A stretch of DNA of 64,000 nucleotides from Lingula anatina (Eukaryota > Brachiopoda > Lingulata > Lingulida > Lingulidae): contig NW_019775687.1 of assembly GCF_001039355.2 (NCBI RefSeq), positions 162,122-226,121 of the forward strand, in the 5' to 3' direction. Below the pieces are notes generated by a model. The model was given only the letters and a program-made list of their open reading frames with translations. It was not told the DNA's origin and did no database searches. Below, piece after piece: positions 10,597-23,930 of the stretch (its first letter is position 1; every line of letters starts with the position of its first letter). The translations under genes were made by a program, and so were the position numbers.

Positions 10597-12657
10597 GTAT
10601 GCGAAATGGAAAGGCTGTTTATAATGAAAAGACTTTCTTATTCTGCCTAACTCACCCACAGATTGACAGCCAGACAGACTGGACTCATTCCCTGGCCCTA
10701 CTACCTGTCAAACATAGCCAGCATTTGATGGGATAATGAGCTGGCAATTTTTTTAAAGATTGCACTGGTGTTGATAAGTATTTCCTGGAGTGCAGTTTGA
10801 TTTCAGAGAGCACTTTATGTATAATTACTAAGAGAAAAAGAGAGAGAGAAAATTGAAAAGCACCCATTTATATGCAGGTAAAACTGTTGTGTGGCATATT
10901 GAATGAGCCGTTGTCATGCACACAAGGTAAAGGAAAGTGCTGTTGGAACTGAAATTGCACGGAGAATGCATTGATCTCTTGAAGAGCTGTCAAATGCTAA
11001 ACAATGCAAGTCACTTATATTCCCTTGGAATACTTTTAAGTCACCACAGTAGAGACACGATTTGAGCATTTAACAAGTCATAGAATTATGAAAACAATTA
11101 ATCATAAAGTTTTTTTAACTTAAGTTACGGTAAGTGGTCTATGCGAACTTTTAAAACATAAGATTTTTTTACTGGCAGTTTGCTTTTTTGTGAAATATGT
11201 TTATAGTAGGATGTTTAAAAGAAAGTGTTATTATAAAAACAGGTACTGTTAACATTGGGGGATATATATAATGTAGTTGTAAAAATAGAATGATATATTG
11301 CCTGTATTTAAGCTGAATATGGGATTGGACCCCAACTTATTCACGGCGTGCTTTGATAAAAAATCATTTATCTATAATTAGTCTCATATTCTATTGTCAA
11401 TGTGCATTAGTACTGCTTTTCCTTTCCAGCAATTTAGTCATCACTGTATTTGTCAAATTAATAAGAGTTATAGTAATTAATAGAATTATTATTTATCATT
11501 TACCAATGAATTAAACCGTAAACTATAAAGAACAATATCAAGACTAATTAGAGGTGTTTTTGTCACCTTGACCAAGCCCTGGAATTACGTATGTGAGAAT
11601 AAGAGAATACAAATAGGTCCTGGGGTTGTTCAACAACTTTGTCTAAATAACCTTTATCGTTGGACATTTTATTGTCTTTAATAAACTACTATGATGCATA
11701 CCTTTAAATATATCTTGTCATTAATATTTTTGCATAATAATTTCAGGTCACTAGAAAATATGATGACTTAGGTGATATGAGGTAGTGCCCTGCCAGAATT
11801 CTGAGCAAAGGTTCTTCTGTACAAGTCTGGAAAGGTATGTTGTAATAACTCCAGCATGCACACCAGCGTTTTACCTGCCAATCTGTAATGTCTAAGATTC
11901 ACACCAGGTGTTAAGTGGTTCTTTCCTGTTTTTTGGCTATTTGCTCTTTACCTAGTTGAGAAGGGGTTGTAAGTGTAAATGATTCATACTTTTATTACTA
12001 TTTTTTATGAAGCATACTACTGTTTTTCTACCAGATGTTTTTGTGAAAACTTTTTCATATGGATTTGTAAGCAGTTGGCTTCATGTTGACATATGCTTAT
12101 ATAATGATCTGCATAGAATACCTCTGATGCTTTACTAGGTATTTATTCAAATTTTGAAATGAATTAATTAAGCACTTTCCTAAGGCAATATTTTGTTCAT
12201 AATACAAAACAAATGGATTAAAAGGTTTAGAGAAGTCACTTGGCTCATGTCAGAAAGTACTAGTACTTTTTTGTGACTGATTAAAATGAGAAATTTGATT
12301 GGAAAATGAGTGACATATTTGGGGATTTTAAATGTGTGCTCTGTGTGTTTAACTTACAAGTGCAGCAAATATTAATTCTCCTGAAATTTGAACAATTTCT
12401 CCTTTATTGCCAAAGTATACCTTATCCCAAATTATTTTGAAAATTACAATATGTATAAACCTGTTTTGGAGCTCTTAATATCTTATTTATACCATTACAA
12501 GTGAAATTTACCACTCTTAATTTGTAAAAGAATGGCTTAAAAAATAAGAAACTTTAAATTGCTTTATAGATCACAAGTTTATCAATAGAATTAGAAATGC
12601 TATACCTTGATAATTGGTGATTAAAGAAAAAAGTATTGAAACTTGCAAGAGATTTAA

Positions 12658-12803
12658 AGGGATGAAAACTGTTCATATGATATCCATATTTCACAGAAAT
12701 ACTTTGTAAACAACTCATAGAAATATAATAAGTTCTGTTTTACCACCAAGTGACAGTTATGTCAATTATTCAAGAGTCTGTGCTTGTCATTGGACCACTC
12801 TTT
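12658..12803 (-). mobile_element. T2-type MITE, truncated copy 4
   Basis: Starts after TTAA (12654-12657) with AGGGATGAAAACTGTTC and matches copy 2 through the block CATAGAAATATAATAAGTTC up to the region of GGACCACTC, where the E-box has been lost. The other half of the element is missing. Confidence 0.65.
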
Positions 12804-13874
12804 GTAAAAGCTTTACAAGCAGTAATAATTGTGTTTTGACTTACTTAAATGGTACATGTCACAGGCATTATTTGCAAGCTGTGACTTCTTACACTTGTCA
12901 GAGGTCAGCGCTCCCAGAGTGCTTTTTTTATTTAGTAACATATATTCAGGCAGTGGTCGCAAAAGAATGCTGATAAAGACTGGGAAAAACAACTGTGATA
13001 AGTTAAAGATAAAAGAGATTAATGTGACCATTTTTTTTGATTGAACATACTGTATGTTTGTTTTCTGGGTTTTTAAAGAAAGGCATTATATTTGTCATAC
13101 TGCTTCATTGCAGTAAAACTACTTATATGAGTATCATATACATTGCCATTTTGATGGTGTATAAGTCAAGTTAGTTTTTCAGATTTTATTTCAAGGCCAG
13201 TTTTCTAGCTTCTTTTGGGGTCTTAATTTATTCAGTCAGATGTACATTTACCTGTCAATTTTTTCTTGATCATAAGTTGGCTATGGATATTGCATTCATG
13301 ATATACAGGACACTGACAGGAGGCCTTTCATAGTTCTTGATTAATCTTATCGTTGTATAATTATTAAGAGAGAGCAGACTAGGTTTACTGTATGTCTTCA
13401 TAGATTTGCTATAAAGCAGCTAAAACCTTTACACTGGAAGGTGTCCTTCCTGCATCCTTTGTGCGACCATGAAACTGGCATCGCTGTGGTCATAGAAAGG
13501 AGACGCAAACATTGCATAATGAATGCTTAATGATTTGTCAATTGTCAGCACATAAAGTTTTTTTTTATTTACTCTCATTGGGGCCTTACTACGGGAAGCA
13601 GAAAGGAGGCCGTGCAGTGTTAAGAGGACTTGAACAACAGAGCAAAATTAGTATACCTAAAGATAAAGAACAAGAGAGGGTCAGAGTCAGCATTTGATAT
13701 AAGTTTGAGAGACAAATTAAGTATCATTCTGAAAAATATAATTCATCTTAGATAAGTCAAATCTGTTCTTTACAGTCCTAGAAAAGAAACAATAAGGGAC
13801 ATTGTAAGGTCACCATATTTTCACTAGTGCTAGATATTTTGACCATGAAAAGTTTCACATTAAATTTATAAAGT

Positions 13875-15615
13875 TATTATTATGTACAGACACAGATGTC
13901 TGTAGGTATAGCTGTCACCTGCATCTGTCGTCACGGTCGTTGCTGTTACTGTCACTGCCATCGCCGTCGCCCTGCACTTTCAGTGAAAACACAATAAGTG
14001 GAAAACCACTTTACCTTTTGTCTTCAAACTTGCAGAACTGATGAAAATTCAAAAAATACAGGTCTAGTTTGAATATCAGCATGATCAGGTGATTTTTTCA
14101 AAAGTTATGCTGTTTTTTGCTTTTTTCAGCATATATGCAACACTGAGAACACATTTCAAGAAAAACAGATAGGCATATTATCTGGAAACTCACAGGAGTG
14201 ATCAAACTTACAGAAAAAAAAAAAAAAAAAAAAAAAACAGGTTGAGTTCAAAAGTATGCTTGATCAGGCATGTTAACAGTCTCATTATTGAACTAATTAG
14301 ATATATATAAAATATTCTTTTGACATTTTCTGCATCTTTAACAATATTGTTACATGATTATATAAAAATGATGATAAATCTGTTATCTTGTATTGTGTAA
14401 TAAAGTGTCAAAAATGGAAATAAAGTCTTATCATTGCAGTTTGTTAGATTTTATCGTTCACTGTGTTCAGAATCTCAGCATGGAGTAAATTGGAAATTTA
14501 AAATTGTTCTGTTGATATTTTTCCCATCTCAACAATTTTCTTAGTTGATCATATCAAAGGGACAGTAAATTAATTATTTTGTTTTATGTAAAAAAATGTT
14601 AAAAATGGAAATAAACTCATTGCAGTACAGTTATCTCTTGTTTACATTTTGGCATTTTCTGATATTGGCATTGGAAAACCAGTCTGATTGGTTAATTTTT
14701 CTGGAAGGTATACAGTTTTTTGTGAAAATTTAATTTTTCACACATGGCATTTTCAAGGTGTGACTTTGAACCTCCATGGGCTTGACGACCTTTGCTAGTC
14801 AGATTTTCTAAATATCCTTGATATTTTTATTATTAAAAATTGATGGTCATTATGCTATTAAGCATTATGTAATATTACATCAAAATTGAAGGAAACCCTA
14901 TTTTGGACAATGCTGCCATGATGACTATCAAGGGAAAACCATATTAACGATGATTCTCAAACTCAAAGGACTAAAATGCAATCTGAGTTGGAAATGCATT
15001 CTTATGGGCTTCTTTTTCTAGAAGTTGAACATTTTTGTGAAATTTTCATTTTTCACAAATTGGCATTTTTAATGTGGGACATGGGCATTAAGCTGGATGG
15101 AAGTCAAATTTTCTAAATGTCCATGTTATGTATAGTACATAACATAAATAAAAATTGGTGGTAATAATACTGTTCATCATTACGTAATATTGCATCAAAA
15201 TTGACAAAAAAAACCCCTACTTTGTACATTGTAATCACGAATGTTATGAAAAGAAAACTTATTTATTATTTTTTAAGGTCATGAATGATCTTTAGGATTG
15301 ACATACATATCAAATTAAAATCTGCTCTATTGGATTATCATTTTTTATTGAATTTATGCAATTTTTTTGTGAAATTCTCATTTTTCTCATTCTGGCATTT
15401 GTGTGAACTTGAACTCTCATAGGCCTGAAGCTTCATGCCAGTTACACATTTTATTTATATCAGTAATACCTGTTGTGCATATCAAAATTTGATGTTGACT
15501 TTGCACTGGTAGGCATAATGTATTATTGCATCAGATTTGACAGTATCCTATTTTGTGCATTATTATTTTCTGCTTTTTGTCTGTACTTTTTACAGCTTTG
15601 CTGCCTTGTATTTAT
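13875..15615 (+). repeat. Dispersed repeat family, internally expanded copy
   Basis: The 5' part (13875-14260) carries GTCTGTAGG, a run of GTCAC/GTCGC triplets and GCATGATCAGG, as at 20750. The 3' part contains three tandem versions of a unit of about 315-333 bp. Each has a TTTTTGTGAAATTTTCATTTT-like block (near 14719, 15034 and 15367) followed by a GTAATATTGCATCAAAATTG-like block (near 14866, 15183 and 15513). The end, ACAGCTTTGCTGCCTTG, matches 21190-21206 and 26256-26270. An A24 run at 14214-14237 is included. The copy at 20750 has only one unit, so this one has expanded. The superfamily is unknown; central tandem repeats resemble Helitron-like elements of bivalves, which is inference. Confidence 0.6.
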
Positions 15616-16550
15616 AGGAACAGGCCTCTCTATCTTTCATCAGTAAATGAAATTTTAGAGAAATAATTAAGATGGGCATGAAAGGGTCCACAAATTTCCT
15701 AGAATGATCGATTGTTTGTGCTGGAAAAAATAAATAATTAAATATCTTAGAAGGGTTGTAAATTTAGTCACAACATATGCACCTTAGAACATCATTTTGT
15801 AATTTAGTATCATAAACACAAAGAAAGTTTTTACATGCAACTGTTGTGTAAGAGACTACTGCCTGAAAATTGTTTTCATGTGATATATGAATCTTGATGA
15901 TGTCTAATAGGTTATCTAAGATAAAACCACCAACAGGGCGTTATTATGGAGATTTTAGGATCTTGAGTAAAACTGACTGTCTCATCTGCTCTCTTAGCTG
16001 TTGTTTAAATCTGATTTATTACCTGTGTTAAAATGACCTCTCTTCACAAATATTTGATTCTAGAATTCATCTTTCTCGCTCTCATGCAGTCACGACAGAT
16101 GATGATTTAATTTCCCAAGATATTATGAAACCAAGCATTATTGTAAATGCAGAGTTTAATGCAAACAGACAGTGTAATATTGGAAATGATTTCTTGTTCT
16201 TTGATTACAGTACCCATAACCTGGACTGATGAAGTTGGAATCTTAATACTTAATGCCATATGTATATATGTGGACAGAAGAAATAGCCAGTTTTTTCTGC
16301 TTATTGAAAATTCCTTTCATGTAGAGATTAAGTAGAGCTTTATGTGCTCCTTCTTATTTCTGGGCTGTATAAACACACTTTCCTGTTAGGATTATGGTTA
16401 AGTAGATCATTGTTTATGGAAATTGCTGAATTATTTTTTATGCTGTTGATGTTGTATTATCACTATCATCAGCAAAAAGCAGGTTTAAATATTTTCATAT
16501 GGCATATATATCTATCATGATTTTGTTTCGTGGACTGAAACACAGTGACA

Positions 16551-16616
16551 GTGTGTGCGTGTGTGTATGTGTGTGTGTTTGTGTGTGTGTGTGTGTGAGA
16601 GAGAGGGAGAGAGAGA
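16551..16616. repeat. (GT)n(GA)n microsatellite
   Basis: Interrupted GT units with TATGT and GTTTGT breaks, followed by GAGA units. Translations on either strand are low-complexity and are not genes. Confidence 0.9.
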
Positions 16617-17292
16617 AATGGTGCTTGGAATTTTTGGGATTTTTCAATAGAAGGCAACATTACTTGCAATCCTGTAAATATTGAATAAAAATAAATTAAA
16701 TACTATTAACTCCTTTTCATGATTTTTTCAAAACCTCCAATAGAAATTAGATATGGAAGATGGTAAAAAGTAAGATGCTGTTGTTACTTCAATATTTGAA
16801 GCATGTTTGATAAATAGGATAGAAATTTTAATATGAATGTATTAATGATTATTTATTGAAGTTTAGAATAGTGGAAATTAATCAGTGAAAGATTCTGCAT
16901 TGTGATTTTGTTATAACTGTATGTGCCCTGTGATGAATATTGTAGAATAGTTAGATGTGGCATCCTAGCAGGCAAAATATGGATGAAATCAATTGGTCTC
17001 CACCTTGATGTAACACGTACTGGCATTAAGGTACCTGATTGGAAGTTGCAAAAGGCAAATGTGGATACTACCACCTGGAATACACATGGATATATCCACT
17101 AGATTTTCATACTATTTTGCTGTAGTTTTATTTCGGTTTTCGTACTCTGACTTACTTTGTACATTATATCCTGAATGCTTATAATCATTTCAATAACACT
17201 TTATCAGGAAGAATTGTTAGATTTCAGAGAGGGGGACAGTTTTTAAAACCCATTGATTTGTAGAATAGACTCTTGGAATCCCAAGTACATCA

Positions 17293-17336
17293 GATCAGGG
17301 AATTATATCGGATATATCGGATATAATTCCCTGATC
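17293..17336. repeat. Perfect 17-bp-stem hairpin
   Basis: GATCAGGGAATTATATC (17293-17309) and its exact complement GATATAATTCCCTGATC (17320-17336) are separated by a 10-nt loop, GGATATATCG. Stem and loop share a repeated ATCGGATAT string. Either strand could extrude or form a stable stem. No coding or element context is apparent, though weak inverted TATATCC(C)ACTAG strings lie near 17091 and 17912. Confidence 0.8.
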
Positions 17337-20300
17337 AGATTTCACCAGATTTCCACATTGAGATCTTGAGATGTGCCCACTTGACACTGTCACCACTACT
17401 AAGTATTCTCTGCCTCCTGATATTTCTTATGTATATTTAATGTGTTTAATTTTGAAGCCAGTGGATGAATGTAGATGATATTATGGATGCATAGAGAAAA
17501 AATGGGTGTTTAATAATGCTACCATTACCCTTAATTTTGATTAAAAAATCATGTTTTAATTCCATATCTATTGTTATTTATGTAATAATGCATATGTGTA
17601 CCACTCCTTGACATATTCATTTTCAATGTTTTTCTCTGTGGATACTTAAACTGGTATATACACACTTTTAATGTTATTATAGGTCACCAATTTCACCCCC
17701 ACCCCCCAAAAAATATTTTATACATGTAAATTGTCCATTAAAATAATGTGTATGCTGTGAGAAAATAGATGCAAGATTTCCATGTGGTTGTATCCACTTG
17801 AATTCCATGTGAAAATGAATGCCTGAATGATTACCATGTGGCCATATCCATGTGGATCCACAAGCTTACCAGATATCTCCTAGATATCCACATGGATTTC
17901 TCATGCTCATGCCTAGTGGGATATATTCATTTCTCTTTTGGATAATGGTTTCTTGTTGGTTGAATTAATCCCTTGCATACTTGACTTATTCTCTATTTAG
18001 ATTGCATGCAGACTAAGAATCTAGTGTTCAAACACGAAACCTATAATGATGGTTGAAGCCGGAATTAATCAGACTGGGACAGTTTCAAAAGTATTCATGT
18101 TGTGTGCTGCTTCTATTTAGAGATAGTGGAAATTTTGATCAATCCTTGTAATGATGCCATATATATTCTGTGTCTGGTAGTGGATTTGTTTCATGCCAGT
18201 AAAGATTTATCTAAAGATCAGGAGGTTGTTGTTGGATTCAATGTTGACAGAAAGGCATAGTTTTTAAGATGTTAGTTTTCCATATTGCTTTCTTAAAAAA
18301 TATTGTTGCTGATAAAGTGTTTTTAGAAATATTTGGAAAAAATTGCACATATTTATTTGAAAATATTTTGAGATGCACCCCAATCCCATTTTCATTCATG
18401 AAAATCCATAATTCATGTTTTATCATGTGTGCCCATTGATTAATTTATTATTACATATCTGTTCTGCTGTTTCTTTACAATTAATAGGTGTGCAGACAGG
18501 GTTATATCATTGCTCTCATACTGTTATATCCTGGTATCAATATACCTTGCCACATTAACTAAGTACTTCATAATGAAAGGAAGGACAGTTATTCAATGGG
18601 AAGTTGAAGAAGGTAGCAGTTGGATCCTATATTAGTCAGTTAACGGAGGTAGTGGAGTTCTTAGATGACAGCAGTAACAATATTATCTCATATTACTTGA
18701 TAAAAGAAGCTACTGTATTTAATTATAGCATTGATTACCAATCCTTTTTTTACTGACTTAACATTGGAGGGAGTGATAGAGAAACATTGCACACATCACA
18801 TCAGCATTAGGAGTTGCTGCAGAGGAAAAACTGCAATCGGATATTGCACATGCCGTTCGGAAGCTCTTTTCTTGCATTCTGTATGACTCTCTTGATATGA
18901 TCATTGATGACAAGGTGTTCTACCAGTGTTTGCCATGATATGTTTATTGTTGTGTGATTAGATAAAGGTGGATGTTTCATTTGTAGTAATCTTCTTAAGA
19001 ATATAAGTTGAAAGTTACATTGGAATCTCTAAGAACAAGATGGAAGCAGCAGGGATTCAAATTATAGTGGTAAGTTCTGAATCATTAGTTTTGTGGTATA
19101 AAAGAAATTAATTGTTTTATGATTGTAATTGGAACCCATATCATTATGTAATATTTTTGTGCTTTATGCAGATTTTTGACTTCCATTTTTTATAACAGTT
19201 ACTTAAAATCGTGCATTTAGAAGCAATTTCTATTCTGTCATAGAAATATTAAGTTAAATACAGATGATTTTGAGCCCTGTTTAGGACAAGAATGCCTGCT
19301 AGAAGTTTAAATGGAAGAGACAAAAACATGGATTTTTTCTTCAGTTGACCTATTAAGCAAAAGATTTCCTATAAAGATTTTGCGATGCATGCACTTTCCA
19401 GTTCTGATGGTGACTAATGGCTGTGATTTTTATATTAAGTAAAACCCACAGGAGAGCATTTTCTTAGAAAAATTTATAGCAAATGATTCCTTTGCAATTA
19501 GAAAAAATTGATATGATGATGGAGTAGTGTAAGCCCTCTTAATGGATATGGATCCCTAGGATAGGCCATCTGTAATTTGATTGCAAAAATGGTGACATTA
19601 AAAATAGTGTAAATCCTCTTTGGCATTTTGTTAGTAAATGATACCTTGTAGTATTTATTCATTTCAAAATCTGGACACTGTATTAAAAATGAATGGGTAA
19701 GCAGAAAGGAGAATTTCAAATTCCCAGAAATGATATTAGTTTGAAAAAAATTCTGGATTAATATCTTTGCTTTTTGCTAGTCACTGGATTGCAGCAGCTG
19801 GAATCAATCTAAACCAATTTCTTTCAGCTTGTATCAATTCTGTAGGGGAGAGATATGCTCCATTGGGGATTGTTAGGTAATTTTAAACTTAATTTTAAAT
19901 TTAGCAACAATTCCCTTTTGGGTTGACTGTGTCAAATGTGTTGTGGGTATGCAGCCTAAATCACTTTATCATAGCTGTTTGGTCAACACTTGCAAAACTC
20001 ATCTTTCAAATGCAGTGGATAATACATTAAAAATCTTATCAAACAGCATATAGCATGTATATCCAATGCCACAATCATAGTGTGCTTTATATATTTGAAC
20101 TTCCTAGCTGTTTCATGGAAGAAGCCATGAATCTTATTGGCTATTCTAACCATAGTTAGATTTAGGACACCCTTTTTGCTGGCGTCCTTGATAAGGGTTC
20201 ATGTCTATATTGTTGGATACTGCCATGAATATTTACCTTACATTTCAAAAGATGTCTTAACTAATATTAAGTTTTTTTTCAATAGACATGGTTGCAGCAA

Positions 20301-20399
20301 TGATTCCCTTGCTGCTGCTATAACATCAGTGCAGACTTGCCTCTTTGAGGAAAACTTTGTACATGTATGGCTAAAAATTGTCTGTATTTAAAATGGATA

Positions 20400-20680
20400 T
20401 TGCCATTACCTGTGGCTGATGGTGTCACAGGAGCCAAAGCTACACCATAAGTCATTTACATTTCTTGTAACTGTAACTGTAACTGTAATGCCTGGGAACC
20501 CAGTTTGCTGTTTTGCTTCAAAGGTACAGTGGTTGCTTGTTATGCTAAAATTCAGGTCAAGTTTAAATCTGGGCATGATTGATTATTTCTTGTATTTTTT
20601 TGAGATAATTTTTTTCAATAATTCTGGCCCTGTAAATACTGTCTCAGTCATATGAAACATTTCGGATTAAAGTTTTTAGG
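20400..20680 (+). repeat. Dispersed repeat family, degraded fragment
   Basis: Contains a CTGTAACTGTAACTGTAA run and the block AAATTCAGGTCAAGTTTAAATC then GGGCATGATTGATT, similar to 14040-14100 and to 20695-20735. It probably represents an older copy next to the better one at 20750. Confidence 0.4.
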
Positions 20681-20749
20681 ATTGCACATAATGGTAAATT
20701 CAAGTCAGCTTAAAGACTGACCATGATCCGATATTCTTTAAATTTTTAT

Positions 20750-21210
20750 ATACAGCCACCATAGGTGTCTGTACATGTATATATCCTGATTGGTTTGTCT
20801 GTCCATGTCGTCGCAGTCACTTTCATTGTTAGTTGACATATAATTTTTGCCCCATAACTTTTCGTTTTACTTTAAATTTACTGAGTGGCTTTGTTTGGTA
20901 AAGAGGCAGGTTGCTTTTGAAAATTGGCATGATCAGTTTACATTTACGGTAATTATTATTATTTTTTTTTGTGTGAAATTTTCATTTTTCACACCTAAGC
21001 ATTTTCAGCAGCTTTTATATCCCATAGAGCTGAATCACTCGCTATTTTTTCAATGTCCATGTTACCTGTAGTACATTATGTAAGAGGGTAAGAGTGATTA
21101 TGTTGTTTTGAAGCATTATGTAACAGTGCATCAAAATTGGCCAAAACATTATTTTGTGCACTTTTTTCTGCGTAATGTCTGAACATTTGACAGCTTTGCT
21201 TCCTTGTTTC
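20750..21210 (+). repeat. Dispersed repeat family, single-unit copy
   Basis: The most compact full-looking copy, about 460 bp. It runs in order: TGTCTGTCCATGTCGTCG, AAATTTACTGAGTGGCTTTG, GGCATGATCAG, GTGAAATTTTCATTTTTCAC, AATGTCCATGTTACCTGTAG, then GCATTATGTAACAGTGCATC and an end in ACAGCTTTGCTTCCTTG. The middle unit, present three times in the copy at 13875, is single here. No open frame encodes a recognisable protein. Confidence 0.6.
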
Positions 21211-22340
21211 AATACTTTTTTCTTATAAATTAAAATCAACAAAAGGTATTAGATATTTTTTTCTTTCAAATTTGGTCTTGCATTTGATAATTGTGGCATT
21301 ATTTAGGTATAAGAACCCATTTACCAAAGCTTAAAGACACATCTCTCTCTTTTCCTACCAACTTCTTGGACTCATATCTAGGGACTGAATTATTCAGTCT
21401 GAAGTTTTTGTTTTCACCATATTTAAAGTGAGGTATGCTAGCTTTGACTGGTTTGTTGTTTTACAGGATTCTTGCTCTGTGCTTAAAGTGACACATATCT
21501 ATGCTGTCTTAATTTAGCTACTGGTCTGCATATTTGAATGCTTTCACTTTTCTGTTGTAGTTTTTTCCATGTACGTGAATTAGGCAGTTATCAAAGCTTT
21601 GATCAGTACTTGTCAGAATTATTAGATACCTTTGAAGCAGGTTTTAAATAACAGTTATCAATAACATTTACTTTAACTGTCAATTTGGTTCACTGTTTTT
21701 TTAACTTGAGTAACATTGATTCAAAGGCCTGTAAGATTAAAGACATTCTAAAATGTGATCTCGATTGTTGGAAATAATACTTTTTTGGAATTGATTTGAA
21801 TAAAGTTTGATTTCATGTTGCTGGATAAAAACATGTATGTGTCCACAGAAACTGCAAATCCATTTGTCAATCTGAAAAAGAATTATTCAGAACACATGCA
21901 ACACATTTGTTATTGCTTTTTTTTTCTGACTGTACCTAAAAGCTTAGCTCACAGTGCTCAGTCATTAACTTGTACAATGTACACATGTTTATGTAAAGAT
22001 TTGATTTGGGATTTAAGAAAGGATGGGAATTAAATATTGATTTTTAATTTTTTGTCACATTATGGAATTCACTTTCTTGGATTTACTCTAAAACAGAATA
22101 AATAAGGAAAACTGTGTTACTTATTATTTTAAAACTTGAGATGTAGGCCTAAAATACAGTTAGAGGTAAAAACATATGTCAGTCTTGACATCTATATGTC
22201 TGTCCATCTAACTAGTTGGGTGCCTTGTTTTTACGTACTTAACAAGTGACATCAAAAAGAGAGGGAACCAATAATTAGTATTTCACTGCATAACTATTGA
22301 GAGGAAATTTAGGAAAGAGGCATATAAAGCAAATAGGTAA

Positions 22341-22676
22341 AGGGATAATAACTCTCATTTTGGCCAAAAAATGAATTTTCCTGGAGTAAACAACAATTTT
22401 CCCATACTTACCAATGGTTAATGAATCCATTTTTACATTCAAAGATAGTCCCTGTTTTTTTTCTAAAAAGTTTTTTTTTTTGTTAAAATTTCTTTAGAGA
22501 TTATAACAGAGTATAGCCGTCAATGGAGGTCACGTGGTCTAAAGACAAGCTTAGATATCAGAATAATAGCTATAAATGCCGTTTTTGTGGTACAACAGAA
22601 TATATTATACTTCTATGAGTTGTTCACAATGTTTTTATTGTGAAATATAGATCTCATACAAAGAGTTATTGTCCCT
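22341..22676 (+). mobile_element. T2-type MITE, copy 3
   Basis: This 336-bp element starts AGGGATAATAACTCT and ends AGAGTTATTGTCCCT, an almost perfect inverted terminal repeat. The right flank is TTAA (22677-22680) and the left flank is GTAA (22337-22340), one base off the expected target. It keeps the CACGTG E-box (22531-22536). Orientation is as copy 1. This copy and copy 2 are the least decayed in the window. Confidence 0.85.
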
Positions 22677-23907
22677 TTAATATCAGCCAGATTGCAATGT
22701 GGGAACTCGAAATGAAATGCTGTTTTAAAGACCTGTTTTTTTTTCGTATTGTAAATCAAATGATTTAAGAAGCACAACTTAATTATTAGTATAGTTCATG
22801 AGGTTGGATAAGAGATTAGTTTTTACTAAGATGCTCTTTGACAGAAACCCTTAATTTATTCTGCTGCTCAAGTTGTAAATACCCTAAAAAGTCTACAAAG
22901 GATTTTTCATCCATTATTAAAATGGGGATATGGTATGCTGCATTTTATCTGTATTTTTTAAGTAATACCACATTTCTCTTTAAAAAAGTTCTGTGATAGA
23001 TAACTTAAAAGGTTATCTTCTGAAAAATTGATTCTTGCAAAATCGTAAAATTATGCTGTCAAATATTTGCTCCATCTGATAAGTGCTATATTTATGACAG
23101 TACTTGTGGCCTGTTGGTGTAGTATCTACTTGTAGGGTAGTTTTTATTTGCACGTCATGACCAAACTGAGATTTGGAAAGCGACGAACAAACAGAAAGAG
23201 CCTAGGGAAAATACACCCTCAGCAGAAAAGGTAATCCCTTCCTGTTGCCAAGTCTGCTGAATTATAAGTTCCTTGATGTATGATATGGTGTTTGATGGAG
23301 GTGGAAGTCAAGGTTAATGGATGAGCCACGGTATGACATTTTATCTTCACAGGATACGGAACATGTTGCTTCAGCTCATAAACCGGGCCACGGTAAATTA
23401 GGTCTTCATACTTGTTGAAAGTCAAATTTATTGGTGCTTTATTGTATGAGTTAACTATTGTTAAGTGTGATGGGTGAAAGAGTGGTTGGTGAGGGGAAGG
23501 AGTACTAGTATGAAAGTGAATTTAATTACTTGTTTAGAAAAAGATAATATTACATAAGAAACTTATCATGCAGTATATGGAAATGTTGGGATGAGGTTTA
23601 CTATTACATCAGAAACCATTGCATCTCATATTAATATGATGCATCTTTATAGTGTGTGACATGTTGTACACATAAACATGCAAATACTTGTACTTGAGTG
23701 CTGCATGTAGCTTTGATGCACATTAGATCTGTGTATGGAGTCAGCAGATAAAACTACTGCATCCAAGTGGGTGGCAGCCCTCATTTCTGAATTTTGTTGG
23801 AAAAAAGTAGCAAATTTATCTTGAGTATATATGGCATAAATTGTTCCCAGTATGCTGTAGTTTATAATTTTGTATGTCCATGGATAATTGTATGTTTTGG
23901 CTTATGA

Positions 23908-23930
23908 TGTGTGTGTGTGTGCATGTATGT
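23908..23930. repeat. (GT)n microsatellite
   Basis: Short run of GT units with a GCATGTATGT tail. About 90 bp downstream (24018-24062) lies an ACAAC-rich imperfect tandem repeat. Confidence 0.75.
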
